Shown: positions 20,320 through 29,066 of the stretch, one piece after another
Position numbering within the stretch: the stretch's first letter is position 1
Layout of the letters: each line of letters begins with the position of its first letter
Made by a program: the position numbers and the translations under genes
Origin: JAPLJU01 sp036725345
GTDB taxonomy: Bacteria > Desulfobacterota > Syntrophia > Syntrophales > UBA2192
Assembly: GCA_036725345.1 (NCBI GenBank)
Contig: DAIMEJ010000009.1
Location: 73,656-137,655, forward strand
Direction of reading: 5' to 3'
Length of the DNA: 64,000 nucleotides
The notes under the pieces: model-generated
The model's input: the letters and a program-made list of their open reading frames with translations, nothing else
What the model was told of the DNA's origin: nothing
Database searches by the model: none

Positions 20320-21071
20320 AAAATCAACCGTCGCTCCAGGACAAAGTGGCCCTCGTCACGGGCGGGTCGAGGGGCATCGGCAGGGCGATCACTCTGAAGC
20401 TCGCCGGCCTGGGGGCTTACGTCATCGTCAATTACGTGAAAAACCTCGCGGCGGCCGAGGAGACGCTAGCCCTGGTCCGGACCGGGGGCGGCAACGGCGA
20501 GGTGCTGCAATTCGACGTCGCCGACACCGAAGGCACGAGAAAGGTGATCGCGGAGGTTATCGCCCGCAAAGGGAAAATCGACATCCTGGTCAACAACGCA
20601 GGCACGTCGGCCGACGGGCTCCTGGTCCGGATGAAAGACCGGGACTGGGAATCGGTGATCCGCACGAACCTGACCGGGACCTACAACTGCTGCCGTGCCG
20701 TCGCGTATGCCATGATGAAGCGCCGGTGGGGACGGATCATCAACATCACGTCCGTCGTCGCGGCGTCCGGAAACGCCGGGCAGGTCAACTACAGCGCATC
20801 GAAGGCGGGGATTATCGGGCTGACCAAATCACTGGCGCGGGAACTCGGACCCCGGAACATCTGCGTCAACGCCGTGGCCCCGGGGTTCATCCTGACCGAT
20901 ATGACCGAATCCCTGCCGGCAGAGGTCCGGGGGCAGATCAGGGAACAAATCCCCCTCTCGAAGCCGGGCACGCCGGAAGACGTGGGCGCCCTCGTCGCCT
21001 TTCTGGCGACGGAGGAAGCCGCCTATATCACGGGCCAGGTCATCCACGTCAACGGGGGGCTTTACATGTAA
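20316..21071 (+). CDS. fabG: 3-oxoacyl-ACP reductase
   Basis: NADPH-dependent reductase of the elongation cycle, a short-chain dehydrogenase. Nucleotide-binding TGGSRGIG (15-22), NNAG (93-96) and the Ser146/Tyr159/Lys163 triad (YSASK) are all present in 251 residues. The start overlaps the fabD stop by 4 bases. A longer in-frame reading back to 19674 is only the shadow of fabD. Confidence 0.96.
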   Translation: MKNQPSLQDKVALVTGGSRGIGRAITLKLAGLGAYVIVNYVKNLAAAEETLALVRTGGGNGEVLQFDVADTEGTRKVIAEVIARKGKIDILVNNAGTSADGLLVRMKDRDWESVIRTNLTGTYNCCRAVAYAMMKRRWGRIINITSVVAASGNAGQVNYSASKAGIIGLTKSLARELGPRNICVNAVAPGFILTDMTESLPAEVRGQIREQIPLSKPGTPEDVGALVAFLATEEAAYITGQVIHVNGGLYM

Positions 21072-21170
21072 GACACCGCCGATCCCGGAATCGCCGGGTG
21101 CGGTTGCCGAAGGGAAAGAGACCGCTAAATCGCGAAGGACATACCGATCTACAGAAGGAGGTTTGAGTTC

Positions 21171-21413
21171 ATGTCAATCGAAGACAAGGTCGTAGAAATT
21201 ATCATGGAGCAGCTGGATGTCACGAAAGAAGAATGTGTCCCTGAGGCTTCATTCATTGATGATCTGGGCGCGGATTCGCTGGATATCGTCGAACTCATCA
21301 TGGCCCTGGAGGAAAATTTCAGTATCGAGATTACCGACGACGAGTTGCGAAAGATCAGGACGATTCAGGATTCCATCAATTTCATCAAGAAAAAAAAGGG
21401 GATGCTGAGCTGA
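21171..21413 (+). CDS. acpP: Acyl carrier protein
   Basis: An 80-residue acidic carrier with the phosphopantetheine attachment site GADSLDIVE at Ser36. A strong AGAAGGAGG ribosome-binding site suits its high expression. It lies between fabG and fabF, the conserved location. Confidence 0.97.
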   Translation: MSIEDKVVEIIMEQLDVTKEECVPEASFIDDLGADSLDIVELIMALEENFSIEITDDELRKIRTIQDSINFIKKKKGMLS

Positions 21414-21432
21414 GAAAGAACGGGGAAAGCGA

Positions 21433-22674
21433 TTGAAGCGCAGGGTGGTCATAACGGGGCTCGGCACGGTGAATCCGCTGGGCAACAGCGTCCGCGATGC
21501 CTGGGGGGCCCTGTGCGCCGGCCGGTCCGGCATCTCGCCCATCACCAAGTTTGATGCGGCCGACTTCCAGACCCGAATCGCGGGAGAGCTGAAGCACTTC
21601 GACGCCCTACAGTTCGTCAACAAGAAGGAGCGCCGCCGCTACGACGATTTTATCATTTACGCCCTGGCCGGCGCCGAGATGGCCCTGGCCGACGCCGGGC
21701 TTTCCATCGGAGACGGAACGGCGGAGCGAACGGGTGTCATCGTCGGGTCGGGCATCGGCGGCCTGGCAACGATCGAAAAATTGAAGGAAACATTGCAGCG
21801 GCAGGGACCGGGGAAACTCTCCCCTTTTGCCGTTCCGTCGGTCCTCGCAAATCTCGCCGCCGGTCACGTTTCGATTCGTTTCGGGGCAAAGGGACCCATC
21901 AACTGCACCGTGACGGCCTGCGCGGCGGGCACCAACGCCATCGGCGAAGCCCTCTGGATCATCCAGCGCGGGCACGCCGATGCGATGATTGCCGGCGGCA
22001 CGGAAGCCGCCATCTGCCCGCTGACGATAGCCGGCTTTAACGCCATGCGGGCGCTTTCGGTAAGAAACGATTTGCCTGAAGCGGCCAGCCGGCCCTTCGA
22101 CCGGGATCGTGACGGCTTTGTCATCGGGGAAGGCTGCGGGATCCTGATCCTGGAGGAACTGGGTGAGGCCCTGAAGAGGGGTGCACGGATCTACGCGGAG
22201 ATCGCGGGTTTCGGCCTGACCAGCGACGCCTTCCACATGGCCGCGCCGCCTCCGGGTCACGAGGGGGCCGCCAGATCCATGCGGCTCGCCCTGCAGGATG
22301 CCGGGATGGCACCCGAAGAGATCGACTACATCAACGCCCACGGGACTTCGACGCCGCTCAACGATCTCTACGAGACGCAGGCCATCAAGGCGGTCTTTGG
22401 TCCCCATAGCCGGAACCTCCTGGTGAGTTCCACGAAGTCCATGACGGGACATCTCCTGGGCGGGGCCGGGGGGGTGGAGGCCATTGTGTGCGCCATGGCG
22501 ATCCAAGACGGCGTGATACCGCCGACAATCAACCTGGACCACCCGGACGCGGGGTGTGACCTCGACTATGTTCCCCACCGGTCGAGAAAGCGCGAGGTCC
22601 GGGCGGCGCTATCCAACACCTTCGGGTTCGGCGGCGTGAACGCCGTCCTTCTTTTCAGAAAATTCACGGGGTAG
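21433..22674 (+). CDS. fabF: 3-oxoacyl-ACP synthase II
   Basis: Condensing enzyme of fatty-acid elongation. The 413 residues include the active-site Cys163 in VTACAAGTNAIGEA, His in NAHGTSTPLND and His in KSMTGHLLGGAGG. It starts with TTG at 21433 preceded by GGGGAAAG, 19 bases after acpP. It closes the fab cluster. Confidence 0.95.
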   Translation: MKRRVVITGLGTVNPLGNSVRDAWGALCAGRSGISPITKFDAADFQTRIAGELKHFDALQFVNKKERRRYDDFIIYALAGAEMALADAGLSIGDGTAERTGVIVGSGIGGLATIEKLKETLQRQGPGKLSPFAVPSVLANLAAGHVSIRFGAKGPINCTVTACAAGTNAIGEALWIIQRGHADAMIAGGTEAAICPLTIAGFNAMRALSVRNDLPEAASRPFDRDRDGFVIGEGCGILILEELGEALKRGARIYAEIAGFGLTSDAFHMAAPPPGHEGAARSMRLALQDAGMAPEEIDYINAHGTSTPLNDLYETQAIKAVFGPHSRNLLVSSTKSMTGHLLGGAGGVEAIVCAMAIQDGVIPPTINLDHPDAGCDLDYVPHRSRKREVRAALSNTFGFGGVNAVLLFRKFTG

Positions 22675-22684
22675 AGACAGGGCC

Positions 22685-23140
22685 ATGAAAATCGTGATAG
22701 GGTCGGATCACGCGGGGCTTTCTCTCAAGGAAGAACTCAAAGAATTCCTGGGGACCATCGGCATACGGGCCCACGACGTGGGGACACACAGCGACCAGGC
22801 ATCGGATTACCCCGACTACGCCGCGAAGGTGGCCGAGGCGGTCTCCACGGGGCAGTTCCAGAGAGGGATCCTCGTCTGCGGTTCCGGCGTCGGCATGGCC
22901 ATCGCGGCCAACAAGTTCCCCAACATCAGGGCCGCCGTCTGCCTCGACGAGGAAACGGCGCGCTTCAGCCGGTGCCACAACGACACCAATGTCATCGCCT
23001 TTGCGGGGCGAAGAACGGATACGGAGACCGCCCAGAGAATTTTGAAGACATGGCTGGAGACGGAATTCGAGGGGGGCCGCCATAAAGCCCGCCTGGACAA
23101 GATCCGGGACATCGAGCGGCGTCTCAGCGGGAAGTATTAG
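22685..23140 (+). CDS. rpiB: Ribose-5-phosphate isomerase B
   Basis: Interconverts ribose 5-phosphate and ribulose 5-phosphate. The 151 residues match the RpiB/LacAB family: GSDHAG at the N-terminus, CGSGVGMAIAANK with the catalytic Cys, and RCHNDTNVIAFAGR. It lies 10 bases after fabF and before glyA, an arrangement common in deltaproteobacteria. Confidence 0.95.
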   Translation: MKIVIGSDHAGLSLKEELKEFLGTIGIRAHDVGTHSDQASDYPDYAAKVAEAVSTGQFQRGILVCGSGVGMAIAANKFPNIRAAVCLDEETARFSRCHNDTNVIAFAGRRTDTETAQRILKTWLETEFEGGRHKARLDKIRDIERRLSGKY

Positions 23141-23165
23141 ACGAAAGAGGAGGAATCACCACGAT

Positions 23166-24428
23166 ATGTCCATATTAAAGAAAATCGACCCCGAAGTCGC
23201 AGAGGCCATCTGGCAGGAAACCAAAAGACAGGCGGAGAAGCTCGAGCTCATCCCCTCCGAGAATTTCGTGGATGAAGCGGTCCTCGAGGCCCAGGGCTGC
23301 ATCATGACCAACAAGTACGCCGAGGGCTATCCGGGAAAGAGATATTACTACGGCTGCGAGTATGTCGATGTCGTCGAGGCGCTGGCCATCGATCGGTGCA
23401 AGAAGCTCTTCGGTTGCGGCCACGCCAACGTCCAGCCCCATTCCGGGACGCAGGCCAACATGGCCGTCTACTTCGCCACCCTGCAGCCCGGGGACACCAT
23501 CCTCGGCATGAACCTCGCGCACGGCGGTCATCTCTCCCACGGAAGCCCCGCTAATTTCTCGGGACGGCTCTACAAAGTCGTCCACTACGGGGTCGACCGC
23601 AAAACCGAGACCATCGACTTCAACGAGGTGGAGTCCCAGGCCAAGAAACACCGACCCAAGATCATCGTCGTGGGGGCAAGCGCCTATCCCCGGACGATCC
23701 CCTTCGAACCCTTCCGGGCGATCGCGGACCAGGTGGGGGCCGTGGTCATGGCCGACATCGCCCACATCGCGGGCATGGTGGCCGTGGGCATCCACCCCAC
23801 GCCGGTCCCCCACTGCGAGTTCGTGACGACGACAACCCATAAAACCCTCCGGGGTCCGCGGGGCGGTCTCATCATGTGCCGGAATGATTATATTAAGATT
23901 CTGGACAGCCGTGTCTTCCCCGGGAGCCAGGGCGGCCCGCTCATGCACATCATCGCCGCCAAGGCCGTGGCCCTGAAGGAAGCCCTGACGGAGGAGTTCA
24001 GGACTTATCAGCACCAGTTGGTTCGAAATGCCAGGGTCCTGGCCGAAACCCTGATCGCCGAGGGTTTCCGCCTGGTCTCCGGCGGAACGGACAACCACCT
24101 CATGCTCATCGACGTATCGGGCAAGGGGATCACGGGCCTGGAGGGCGGTGCGGCCCTGGACAAGGCGGGGATTACCGCCAACATGAACATGATCCCCTTC
24201 GACACGAAGGGCCCCCAGGTGACCAGCGGCGTCCGGATCGGGACACCGGCCATCACCACCCGGGGGATGAAGGAAGAAGAGATGAAAGCCGTCGGCCGGA
24301 TGATCGCCCACGTCCTGAAGGACGTGAAGGACGAACGCCGCCAGAAGGAGGTGCGGGAGCAGGTCCGCCTTCTCTGCGAGAAGTTTCCCCTTTACAGGGA
24401 CCGGATCCTCCGCCACCAGGAACCATGA
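23166..24428 (+). CDS. glyA: Serine hydroxymethyltransferase
   Basis: PLP enzyme that converts serine and tetrahydrofolate to glycine and methylene-tetrahydrofolate. The 420 residues contain the PLP lysine in TTTTHKTLRGPRGG (Lys226) and the NKYAEGYPGKRYYYGCE substrate loop (49-65). It follows AGAGGAGG and overlaps the dCMP deaminase start by 4 bases, coupling one-carbon and thymidylate supply. Confidence 0.97.
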   Translation: MSILKKIDPEVAEAIWQETKRQAEKLELIPSENFVDEAVLEAQGCIMTNKYAEGYPGKRYYYGCEYVDVVEALAIDRCKKLFGCGHANVQPHSGTQANMAVYFATLQPGDTILGMNLAHGGHLSHGSPANFSGRLYKVVHYGVDRKTETIDFNEVESQAKKHRPKIIVVGASAYPRTIPFEPFRAIADQVGAVVMADIAHIAGMVAVGIHPTPVPHCEFVTTTTHKTLRGPRGGLIMCRNDYIKILDSRVFPGSQGGPLMHIIAAKAVALKEALTEEFRTYQHQLVRNARVLAETLIAEGFRLVSGGTDNHLMLIDVSGKGITGLEGGAALDKAGITANMNMIPFDTKGPQVTSGVRIGTPAITTRGMKEEEMKAVGRMIAHVLKDVKDERRQKEVREQVRLLCEKFPLYRDRILRHQEP

Positions 24429-24919
24429 GCCGGAAAACAGACGTCAGCATCAAGAAGATCGCCAAACCCGTAACGACGAAGGTCCGCCCGAGCTGGGACG
24501 AGTACTTCATGGACATCGTGGCGCTCGTGGCCCGGCGGTCCACATGCTTGAGACGCGACGTCGGCGCCGTCATCGTCAAGGACAAACGGCTCCTCACGAC
24601 GGGGTATAACGGGGCGCCCAGCGGGCTTCGCCACTGCCTGGAGACGGGCTGCCTGAGGGAGCAGATGAACATTTCTTCGGGGGAGCGCCACGAACTCTGC
24701 CGGGGTCTCCACGCGGAGCAGAACGCCATCATCCAGGCCGCCGTCCACGGCGTGAGCATCAAGGGAGCGACGCTCTACTGCACCAGCCACCCCTGCGCAA
24801 TCTGCCTGAAGATGATCATCAACGCCGGTATCACCACCATCGTTTACCGGGAAGGATACAGCGACAGACTGGCCGGGCAGATGCTCGAGGAAACCGGCAT
24901 CGAGGCAAAGAAACTATGA
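24425..24919 (+). CDS. dCMP deaminase family protein
   Basis: Zinc-dependent deaminase that makes dUMP for thymidylate synthesis. The 164-residue protein has the cytidine-deaminase signature HAEQNAI (His96, catalytic Glu98) and the metal-binding SHPCAIC (Cys124, Cys127). It overlaps glyA upstream and nrdR downstream by 4 bases each. Confidence 0.93.
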   Translation: MSRKTDVSIKKIAKPVTTKVRPSWDEYFMDIVALVARRSTCLRRDVGAVIVKDKRLLTTGYNGAPSGLRHCLETGCLREQMNISSGERHELCRGLHAEQNAIIQAAVHGVSIKGATLYCTSHPCAICLKMIINAGITTIVYREGYSDRLAGQMLEETGIEAKKL

Positions 24920-25443
24920 AGTGTCCTTTCTGCGCCAACCCCGCGAACAAGGTGATCGACTCCCGCATCAGCAAGGAGGGAAACGCCATCCGTCGCCGCA
25001 GGGAGTGCCTCGGCTGCGGCAAGCGGTTCACCACCTACGAATTCGTCGAGGAAGTCCTCCCCGTCGTCGTCAAGAAGGACGGCCGGCGCGAGTCCTTCGA
25101 CCGGACCAAGATTCTGTCGGGAATCAAGAAGGCCTGTGAAAAGCGGCCGATCAGCATGGACGCCATCGAGGCCGCCGTGGATCGGATCGAACAGGCTTGC
25201 CAGGAATCCCAGGTCAAAGAGATCCCCTCCTCCTTCATCGGCGAGCGCGTCATGGCGGAGCTTCACAACCTCGACAAGGTGGCCTATGTCCGTTTCGCCT
25301 CGGTTTACCGTCAGTTCCGCGACGCCACGGAGTTCCTCGAAGAGCTGAAGGGGATCCTGAACCTCAAGGAGGACAAGGGCGAAAACAAGACACGCGCCGA
25401 GAAACCGGCAGAGGAAAAGAATTCCCGTCGAAGCTCGGGGTAA
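24916..25443 (+). CDS. nrdR: Transcriptional repressor NrdR
   Basis: Nucleotide-sensing repressor of ribonucleotide reductase genes. Residues 1-45 form the zinc ribbon (MKCPFC and CLGCGKRF with four Cys) and RRRREC-type DNA-binding segment; residues about 49-139 form the ATP-cone. The 175-residue length includes a Lys/Glu-rich tail somewhat longer than average. Clustered with glyA and the deaminase, in keeping with deoxynucleotide control. Confidence 0.96.
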   Translation: MKCPFCANPANKVIDSRISKEGNAIRRRRECLGCGKRFTTYEFVEEVLPVVVKKDGRRESFDRTKILSGIKKACEKRPISMDAIEAAVDRIEQACQESQVKEIPSSFIGERVMAELHNLDKVAYVRFASVYRQFRDATEFLEELKGILNLKEDKGENKTRAEKPAEEKNSRRSSG

Positions 25444-25447
25444 AGCC

Positions 25448-26083
25448 ATGTTCACAGGCATCATCCAGGGATTGGGCACGGTCAGGCGAATGACCCGCAA
25501 GGGTCAGGACGCCGTCATGGGCGTGGAAACGGCGGTTCCCCTGAACGATCTGAAGGAGGGGGACAGTATCGCCGTCAACGGCGCGTGCCTCACGATTACG
25601 TCGATTTCCGGCCAGGCCTTCACCGCCGACGTGTCCGCCGAAACGCTCGCGAGGACGAATCTGCAATCCCTGAAGGTCGGGGAGCGGGTCAACCTGGAAA
25701 AGGCCCTCCGGCTCGCGGATTTCCTCGGGGGGCATATCGTCCTCGGGCACATCGACGGTCCGGGCAGGATTGTCGAGAGGACCCCGAAGGCGGGTTCCAT
25801 CGTCCTGGGGGTGGTGGTGGAGGAGGGACTGGGACGTTACATTGTGGAAAAAGGATCCATCGCCGTCGACGGGATCAGCCTGACGGTCAACCGTTTTGCG
25901 AAAGACCGGTTTTATGTTAATATCATCCCGCACACGATAGAGAACACCACCCTGTCGTTCAAAAGGGCGGGGGATTCCGTCAACATCGAGACGGATATTC
26001 TCGGGAAATACGTGGAGAAGCTCCTCCGGCCCGGGGGGCGCATCGACATGGATTTTCTCCGCGAACACGGATTTGTAAAGTAG
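25448..26083 (+). CDS. ribE: Riboflavin synthase, alpha subunit
   Basis: Joins two lumazine molecules to make riboflavin. The 211 residues contain two lumazine-binding repeats (about 1-97 and 98-195), the first opening MFTGIIQGLGTV and the second HIVLGHIDGPG. It begins 4 bases after nrdR and is followed by an intergenic repeat and then ribBA and ribH, forming the riboflavin cluster. Confidence 0.95.
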   Translation: MFTGIIQGLGTVRRMTRKGQDAVMGVETAVPLNDLKEGDSIAVNGACLTITSISGQAFTADVSAETLARTNLQSLKVGERVNLEKALRLADFLGGHIVLGHIDGPGRIVERTPKAGSIVLGVVVEEGLGRYIVEKGSIAVDGISLTVNRFAKDRFYVNIIPHTIENTTLSFKRAGDSVNIETDILGKYVEKLLRPGGRIDMDFLREHGFVK

Positions 26084-26115
26084 GAGCAAGAAGATACTCT
26101 AACAAACAGGTTTAA

Positions 26116-26238
26116 CGGCTGTTCAAAAATGGCCGGTTGCAAGGCCCCCGAATGCCCGAGGAGGGAGGCGTACTTTGTGCGTACGTTGACCGACGAGGGC
26201 GGAGGGAAACGCAGCAGATGGGCGTTTTTCAACAGCCG
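26116..26238. repeat. Intergenic repeat with terminal inverted repeats
   Basis: A 123-base sequence between ribE and ribBA with imperfect inverted ends (CGGCTGTTCAAAAA against CGGCTGTTGAAAAA) and a central GTAC/GTAC dyad. It has no coding potential and resembles the short palindromic repeats scattered between genes in deltaproteobacterial genomes, possibly a non-autonomous mobile element. Only one copy is in the window, so repetition across the genome is inferred. Confidence 0.55.
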
Positions 26239-26254
26239 CTCAGAAGGATAAGAT

Positions 26255-27457
26255 ATGGCAACCAGCAAAATCGAAGACGCAATCGAGGACATTCGAAACG
26301 GCAAAATGATCATTCTCGTCGACGACGAGGACCGGGAGAACGAGGGGGACCTCTGCATGGCCTCGGAGTTCGTCACCCCCGAGGCCATCAACTTCATGGC
26401 CAGGTACGGCCGAGGCCTGATCTGTCTCACCCTCAGTGACGAGTACATGGAACGTCTGAAGATTCCCATGATGGTCTCGGACAACCAGTCCCGCTTCAAG
26501 ACGGCCTTCACGGTGTCGATCGAGGCCAAGCGCGGCGTCACCACAGGCATTTCTGCCGCCGATCGGGCCACGACGGTCCGCACAGCCATCGCCGACGACG
26601 CGAAGCCCGAGGACATCGTTAGCCCCGGCCACGTTTTCCCGATCCTGGCCAAGAAGGGCGGCGTTCTCGTCCGGACGGGACAGACGGAAGGATCCGTGGA
26701 TCTCGCGAGGCTGGCGGGACTGAAGTCCACGGGGGTCATCTGCGAGATCATGAACGACGACGGCACCATGGCCCGGATGCCCGACCTCGAAATCTTCGCT
26801 CAGCAGCACGGCCTGAAGATCGCCACCATCGCCGACCTCATCACCTACCGGATGAAGAACGAATCCCTGGTGCGAAGGGCCGCCACGGCGAAGCTGCCGA
26901 CGGCCTACGGGGGCGAATTCAGGTTCATCGTCTATGAGAACGACGTCGACGAAATGAAACACGTCGCCCTCGTCAAAGGCGACATCAACCCCGATGACGC
27001 GGTGCTCGTGAGGGTTCATTCCGAGTGCCTGACAGGGGATGTCTTCGGATCCATGCGATGCGATTGCGGGGAACAGCTTCAGGCGGCCATGGAGATGGTC
27101 GCCAAGGAGGGCAAGGGCGTCATCGTTTACATGCACCAGGAGGGGCGGGGCATCGGCCTCGTCAACAAGGTCAAGGCCTATGAGCTTCAGGAACTCGGCA
27201 AGGACACGGTCGAGGCCAACCTCGAACTCGGCTTCAAGGAGGATCTGAGGGATTACGGGATCGGGGCCCAGATCCTCGTGGATCTGGGCGTGAGAAAGAT
27301 CCGCCTTCTCACCAACAACCCCAAAAAGGTCGTCGGTCTCGAAGGTTACGGGATGACCATCGTGGAAAGGGTTCCCATCGAGATGCAGCCGAACAAGGTG
27401 AATGTGCGCTACCTGAAGACGAAAAAGGAAAAAATGGGGCACCTGTTAAAAATCTGA
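26255..27457 (+). CDS. ribBA: Bifunctional DHBP synthase / GTP cyclohydrolase II
   Basis: Catalyses both entry steps of riboflavin synthesis. Residues 1-200 are the dihydroxybutanone phosphate synthase (DDEDRENEGDL at 23-33, PGHVFPI at 124-130); residues about 205-400 are the cyclohydrolase with zinc Cys in SECLTGDVFGSMRCDCGEQL and GRGIGL. In the synthase half the motif usually read as GHTEA is GQTEG, with Gln143 in place of His. The C-terminus is full length. Confidence 0.95.
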   Translation: MATSKIEDAIEDIRNGKMIILVDDEDRENEGDLCMASEFVTPEAINFMARYGRGLICLTLSDEYMERLKIPMMVSDNQSRFKTAFTVSIEAKRGVTTGISAADRATTVRTAIADDAKPEDIVSPGHVFPILAKKGGVLVRTGQTEGSVDLARLAGLKSTGVICEIMNDDGTMARMPDLEIFAQQHGLKIATIADLITYRMKNESLVRRAATAKLPTAYGGEFRFIVYENDVDEMKHVALVKGDINPDDAVLVRVHSECLTGDVFGSMRCDCGEQLQAAMEMVAKEGKGVIVYMHQEGRGIGLVNKVKAYELQELGKDTVEANLELGFKEDLRDYGIGAQILVDLGVRKIRLLTNNPKKVVGLEGYGMTIVERVPIEMQPNKVNVRYLKTKKEKMGHLLKI

Positions 27458-27472
27458 GGCAGGAGAATAATT

Positions 27473-27940
27473 ATGGGCAAAGTCATAGAGGGGAAAATTT
27501 TAGCCAAGGGGATGCGGTTCGGGATCGTGGCCAGCCGCTTCAACGATTTCATCTCGGCGAAACTGATCGAGGGAGCCCTGGACGCCCTGACAAGGGCCGG
27601 CGCCGATGACAAGGACATCACGGTCGCGAAGGTGCCGGGCGCTTTCGAGATCCCCCTGGCGGCGAAGCGGATGGCCCGCACGGGCAAGGTGGACGCCGTC
27701 ATCTGCCTGGGGGCCGTGATACGGGGCGCCACGCCTCACTTCGAATACATCAGCGCGGAGGTGTCCAAGGGAATCGCCACCGTGGCCCTCGAGACGGAAG
27801 TGCCCGTTGTCTTCGGTGTCATCACGACCGACACCATCGAACAGGCCATCGAGCGGGCCGGGACGAAGTCCGGGAACAAGGGTTTCGACGCCGCCCTGTC
27901 GGCCGTCGAGATGGTGGATCTCTTCAGAAAGATGAAATAG
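27473..27940 (+). CDS. ribH: 6,7-dimethyl-8-ribityllumazine synthase
   Basis: Penultimate enzyme of riboflavin synthesis, usually forming icosahedral or pentameric shells. The 155 residues include GIVASRFNDFIS near the N-terminus, the substrate loop GAVIRGATPHFEYI with the catalytic His, and VPVVFGVITTD. It lies 15 bases after ribBA and precedes nusB, a common pairing. Confidence 0.96.
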   Translation: MGKVIEGKILAKGMRFGIVASRFNDFISAKLIEGALDALTRAGADDKDITVAKVPGAFEIPLAAKRMARTGKVDAVICLGAVIRGATPHFEYISAEVSKGIATVALETEVPVVFGVITTDTIEQAIERAGTKSGNKGFDAALSAVEMVDLFRKMK

Positions 27941-28042
27941 GATGACGGTCCCGGCAGGACGCACCCGCCCTGTCACGATCAACATCACGGATCCGCGGAG
28001 CATCCCGCCGAAGCACCTCCGCGGATCGAGCCGGATAAAACG

Positions 28043-28498
28043 ATGCGCCGCAGACGGAAGGCAAGGGAAATTGCCTTGCAGGTTCTTTATCAGATCGATG
28101 TCCTGAACATTGACGCCGGTGAAGCTGTGGACCTTTTCTGGAGTCATTTCAGCGGACCCGAGGAAGCCAGAAAATACTCCACCGAACTCATCGAGGGAAC
28201 CTGCAGCCACCGGGAGGAAATCGACCGGCTCATCTGCAGCTGCTCCGAGAACTGGTCTCTCGAACGGATGGCCCGTGTCGACAGGAATATCCTCCGGCTG
28301 GCCGTTTACGAGCTTCTGTACTGCCGGAACGTTCCGCCGAAAGTGACCCTGAACGAAGCGATTGATCTCGGGAAGGATTACGGCTCGGAAAACTCGGGTT
28401 CTTTCATCAACGGCATCCTCGACGCCCTCTACGCAAAGATACGCGGTCCGCATGCAGATCAAGATATCAACGGAGCCCCTGGACATCCTGAGTCCTGA
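28043..28498 (+). CDS. nusB: Transcription antitermination factor NusB
   Basis: RNA-binding factor of rRNA antitermination complexes. The 151 residues are helical and carry RRKAREIALQVLYQID at the start, RVDRNILRLAVYELLY in the middle and the ending VTLNEAIDLGKDYGS...INGILD. The following gene begins inside its last codons. It follows ribH, as in many bacteria. Confidence 0.95.
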   Translation: MRRRRKAREIALQVLYQIDVLNIDAGEAVDLFWSHFSGPEEARKYSTELIEGTCSHREEIDRLICSCSENWSLERMARVDRNILRLAVYELLYCRNVPPKVTLNEAIDLGKDYGSENSGSFINGILDALYAKIRGPHADQDINGAPGHPES

Positions 28499-29030
28499 GT
28501 GCTTGATGCTCGGTTTTTTCTCCGACGAGAGGCCCCCGCGAGGACCCTGCGGTTTAGCGGACTGGCGTCTCAACGGCCTCGTCTCCCGTCTCCTGGCGGC
28601 AGGCTGGATTCATGGCGCCCTCCATGAAAATGTCATGATCGAGACGGGCGGAAGAATGCCGCCGCCCTGGTTGATCCTCCACGGCCTGGGCCCCCTTCAT
28701 GAACTCTCCTACGACAGGCTCCACCGGGCGGGCGCTCACCTCGCGAGAACCGCCATGGGCATCCGGTGCGGCGATCTCGCCCTGGATATACCGGCGGTCC
28801 CGCGGACGGATCTGGATATCACCCGGATGACGGAAGCCCTGGTCCGGGGGTTCTTCGACACGGCGCTCTCGGGAGCGCCCGACGCTGAAAAATCGCTCTG
28901 CCCCTGTATATGGACCGAGGAATCCTTCTTCCAGAAGGCGCTCCTCGGCCTCCACAGATACAAACTGAGTGTGCGGGACAGAATCCCCGTGGACATCCTC
29001 ATCAAACGGAACCACCACCCCATGATCTGA
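28452..29030 (+). CDS. Stand-alone M17 leucyl-aminopeptidase N-terminal-like domain protein
   Basis: The 192-residue reading from MQIKISTEPLD resembles the non-catalytic N-terminal (macro-fold) domain of M17 leucine aminopeptidases, with LILHGLGPLHEL and a C-terminal acidic/aromatic segment. It lacks the metal-binding catalytic domain altogether, so peptidase activity is not expected. Its start overlaps nusB by 47 bases in another frame. Role unknown; a binding function is possible. The family call is from recollection of domain pattern and is moderately sure. Confidence 0.65.
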   Translation: MQIKISTEPLDILSPECLMLGFFSDERPPRGPCGLADWRLNGLVSRLLAAGWIHGALHENVMIETGGRMPPPWLILHGLGPLHELSYDRLHRAGAHLARTAMGIRCGDLALDIPAVPRTDLDITRMTEALVRGFFDTALSGAPDAEKSLCPCIWTEESFFQKALLGLHRYKLSVRDRIPVDILIKRNHHPMI

Positions 29031-29066
29031 AGTTCCGCCGCGGTCGGGCGCGGAAAGGTTTCCTCC

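Noticed and set aside
26084..26254. FMN riboswitch before ribBA.
   Set aside because: The conserved FMN-element blocks are absent; the sequence is an inverted-ended intergenic repeat instead.
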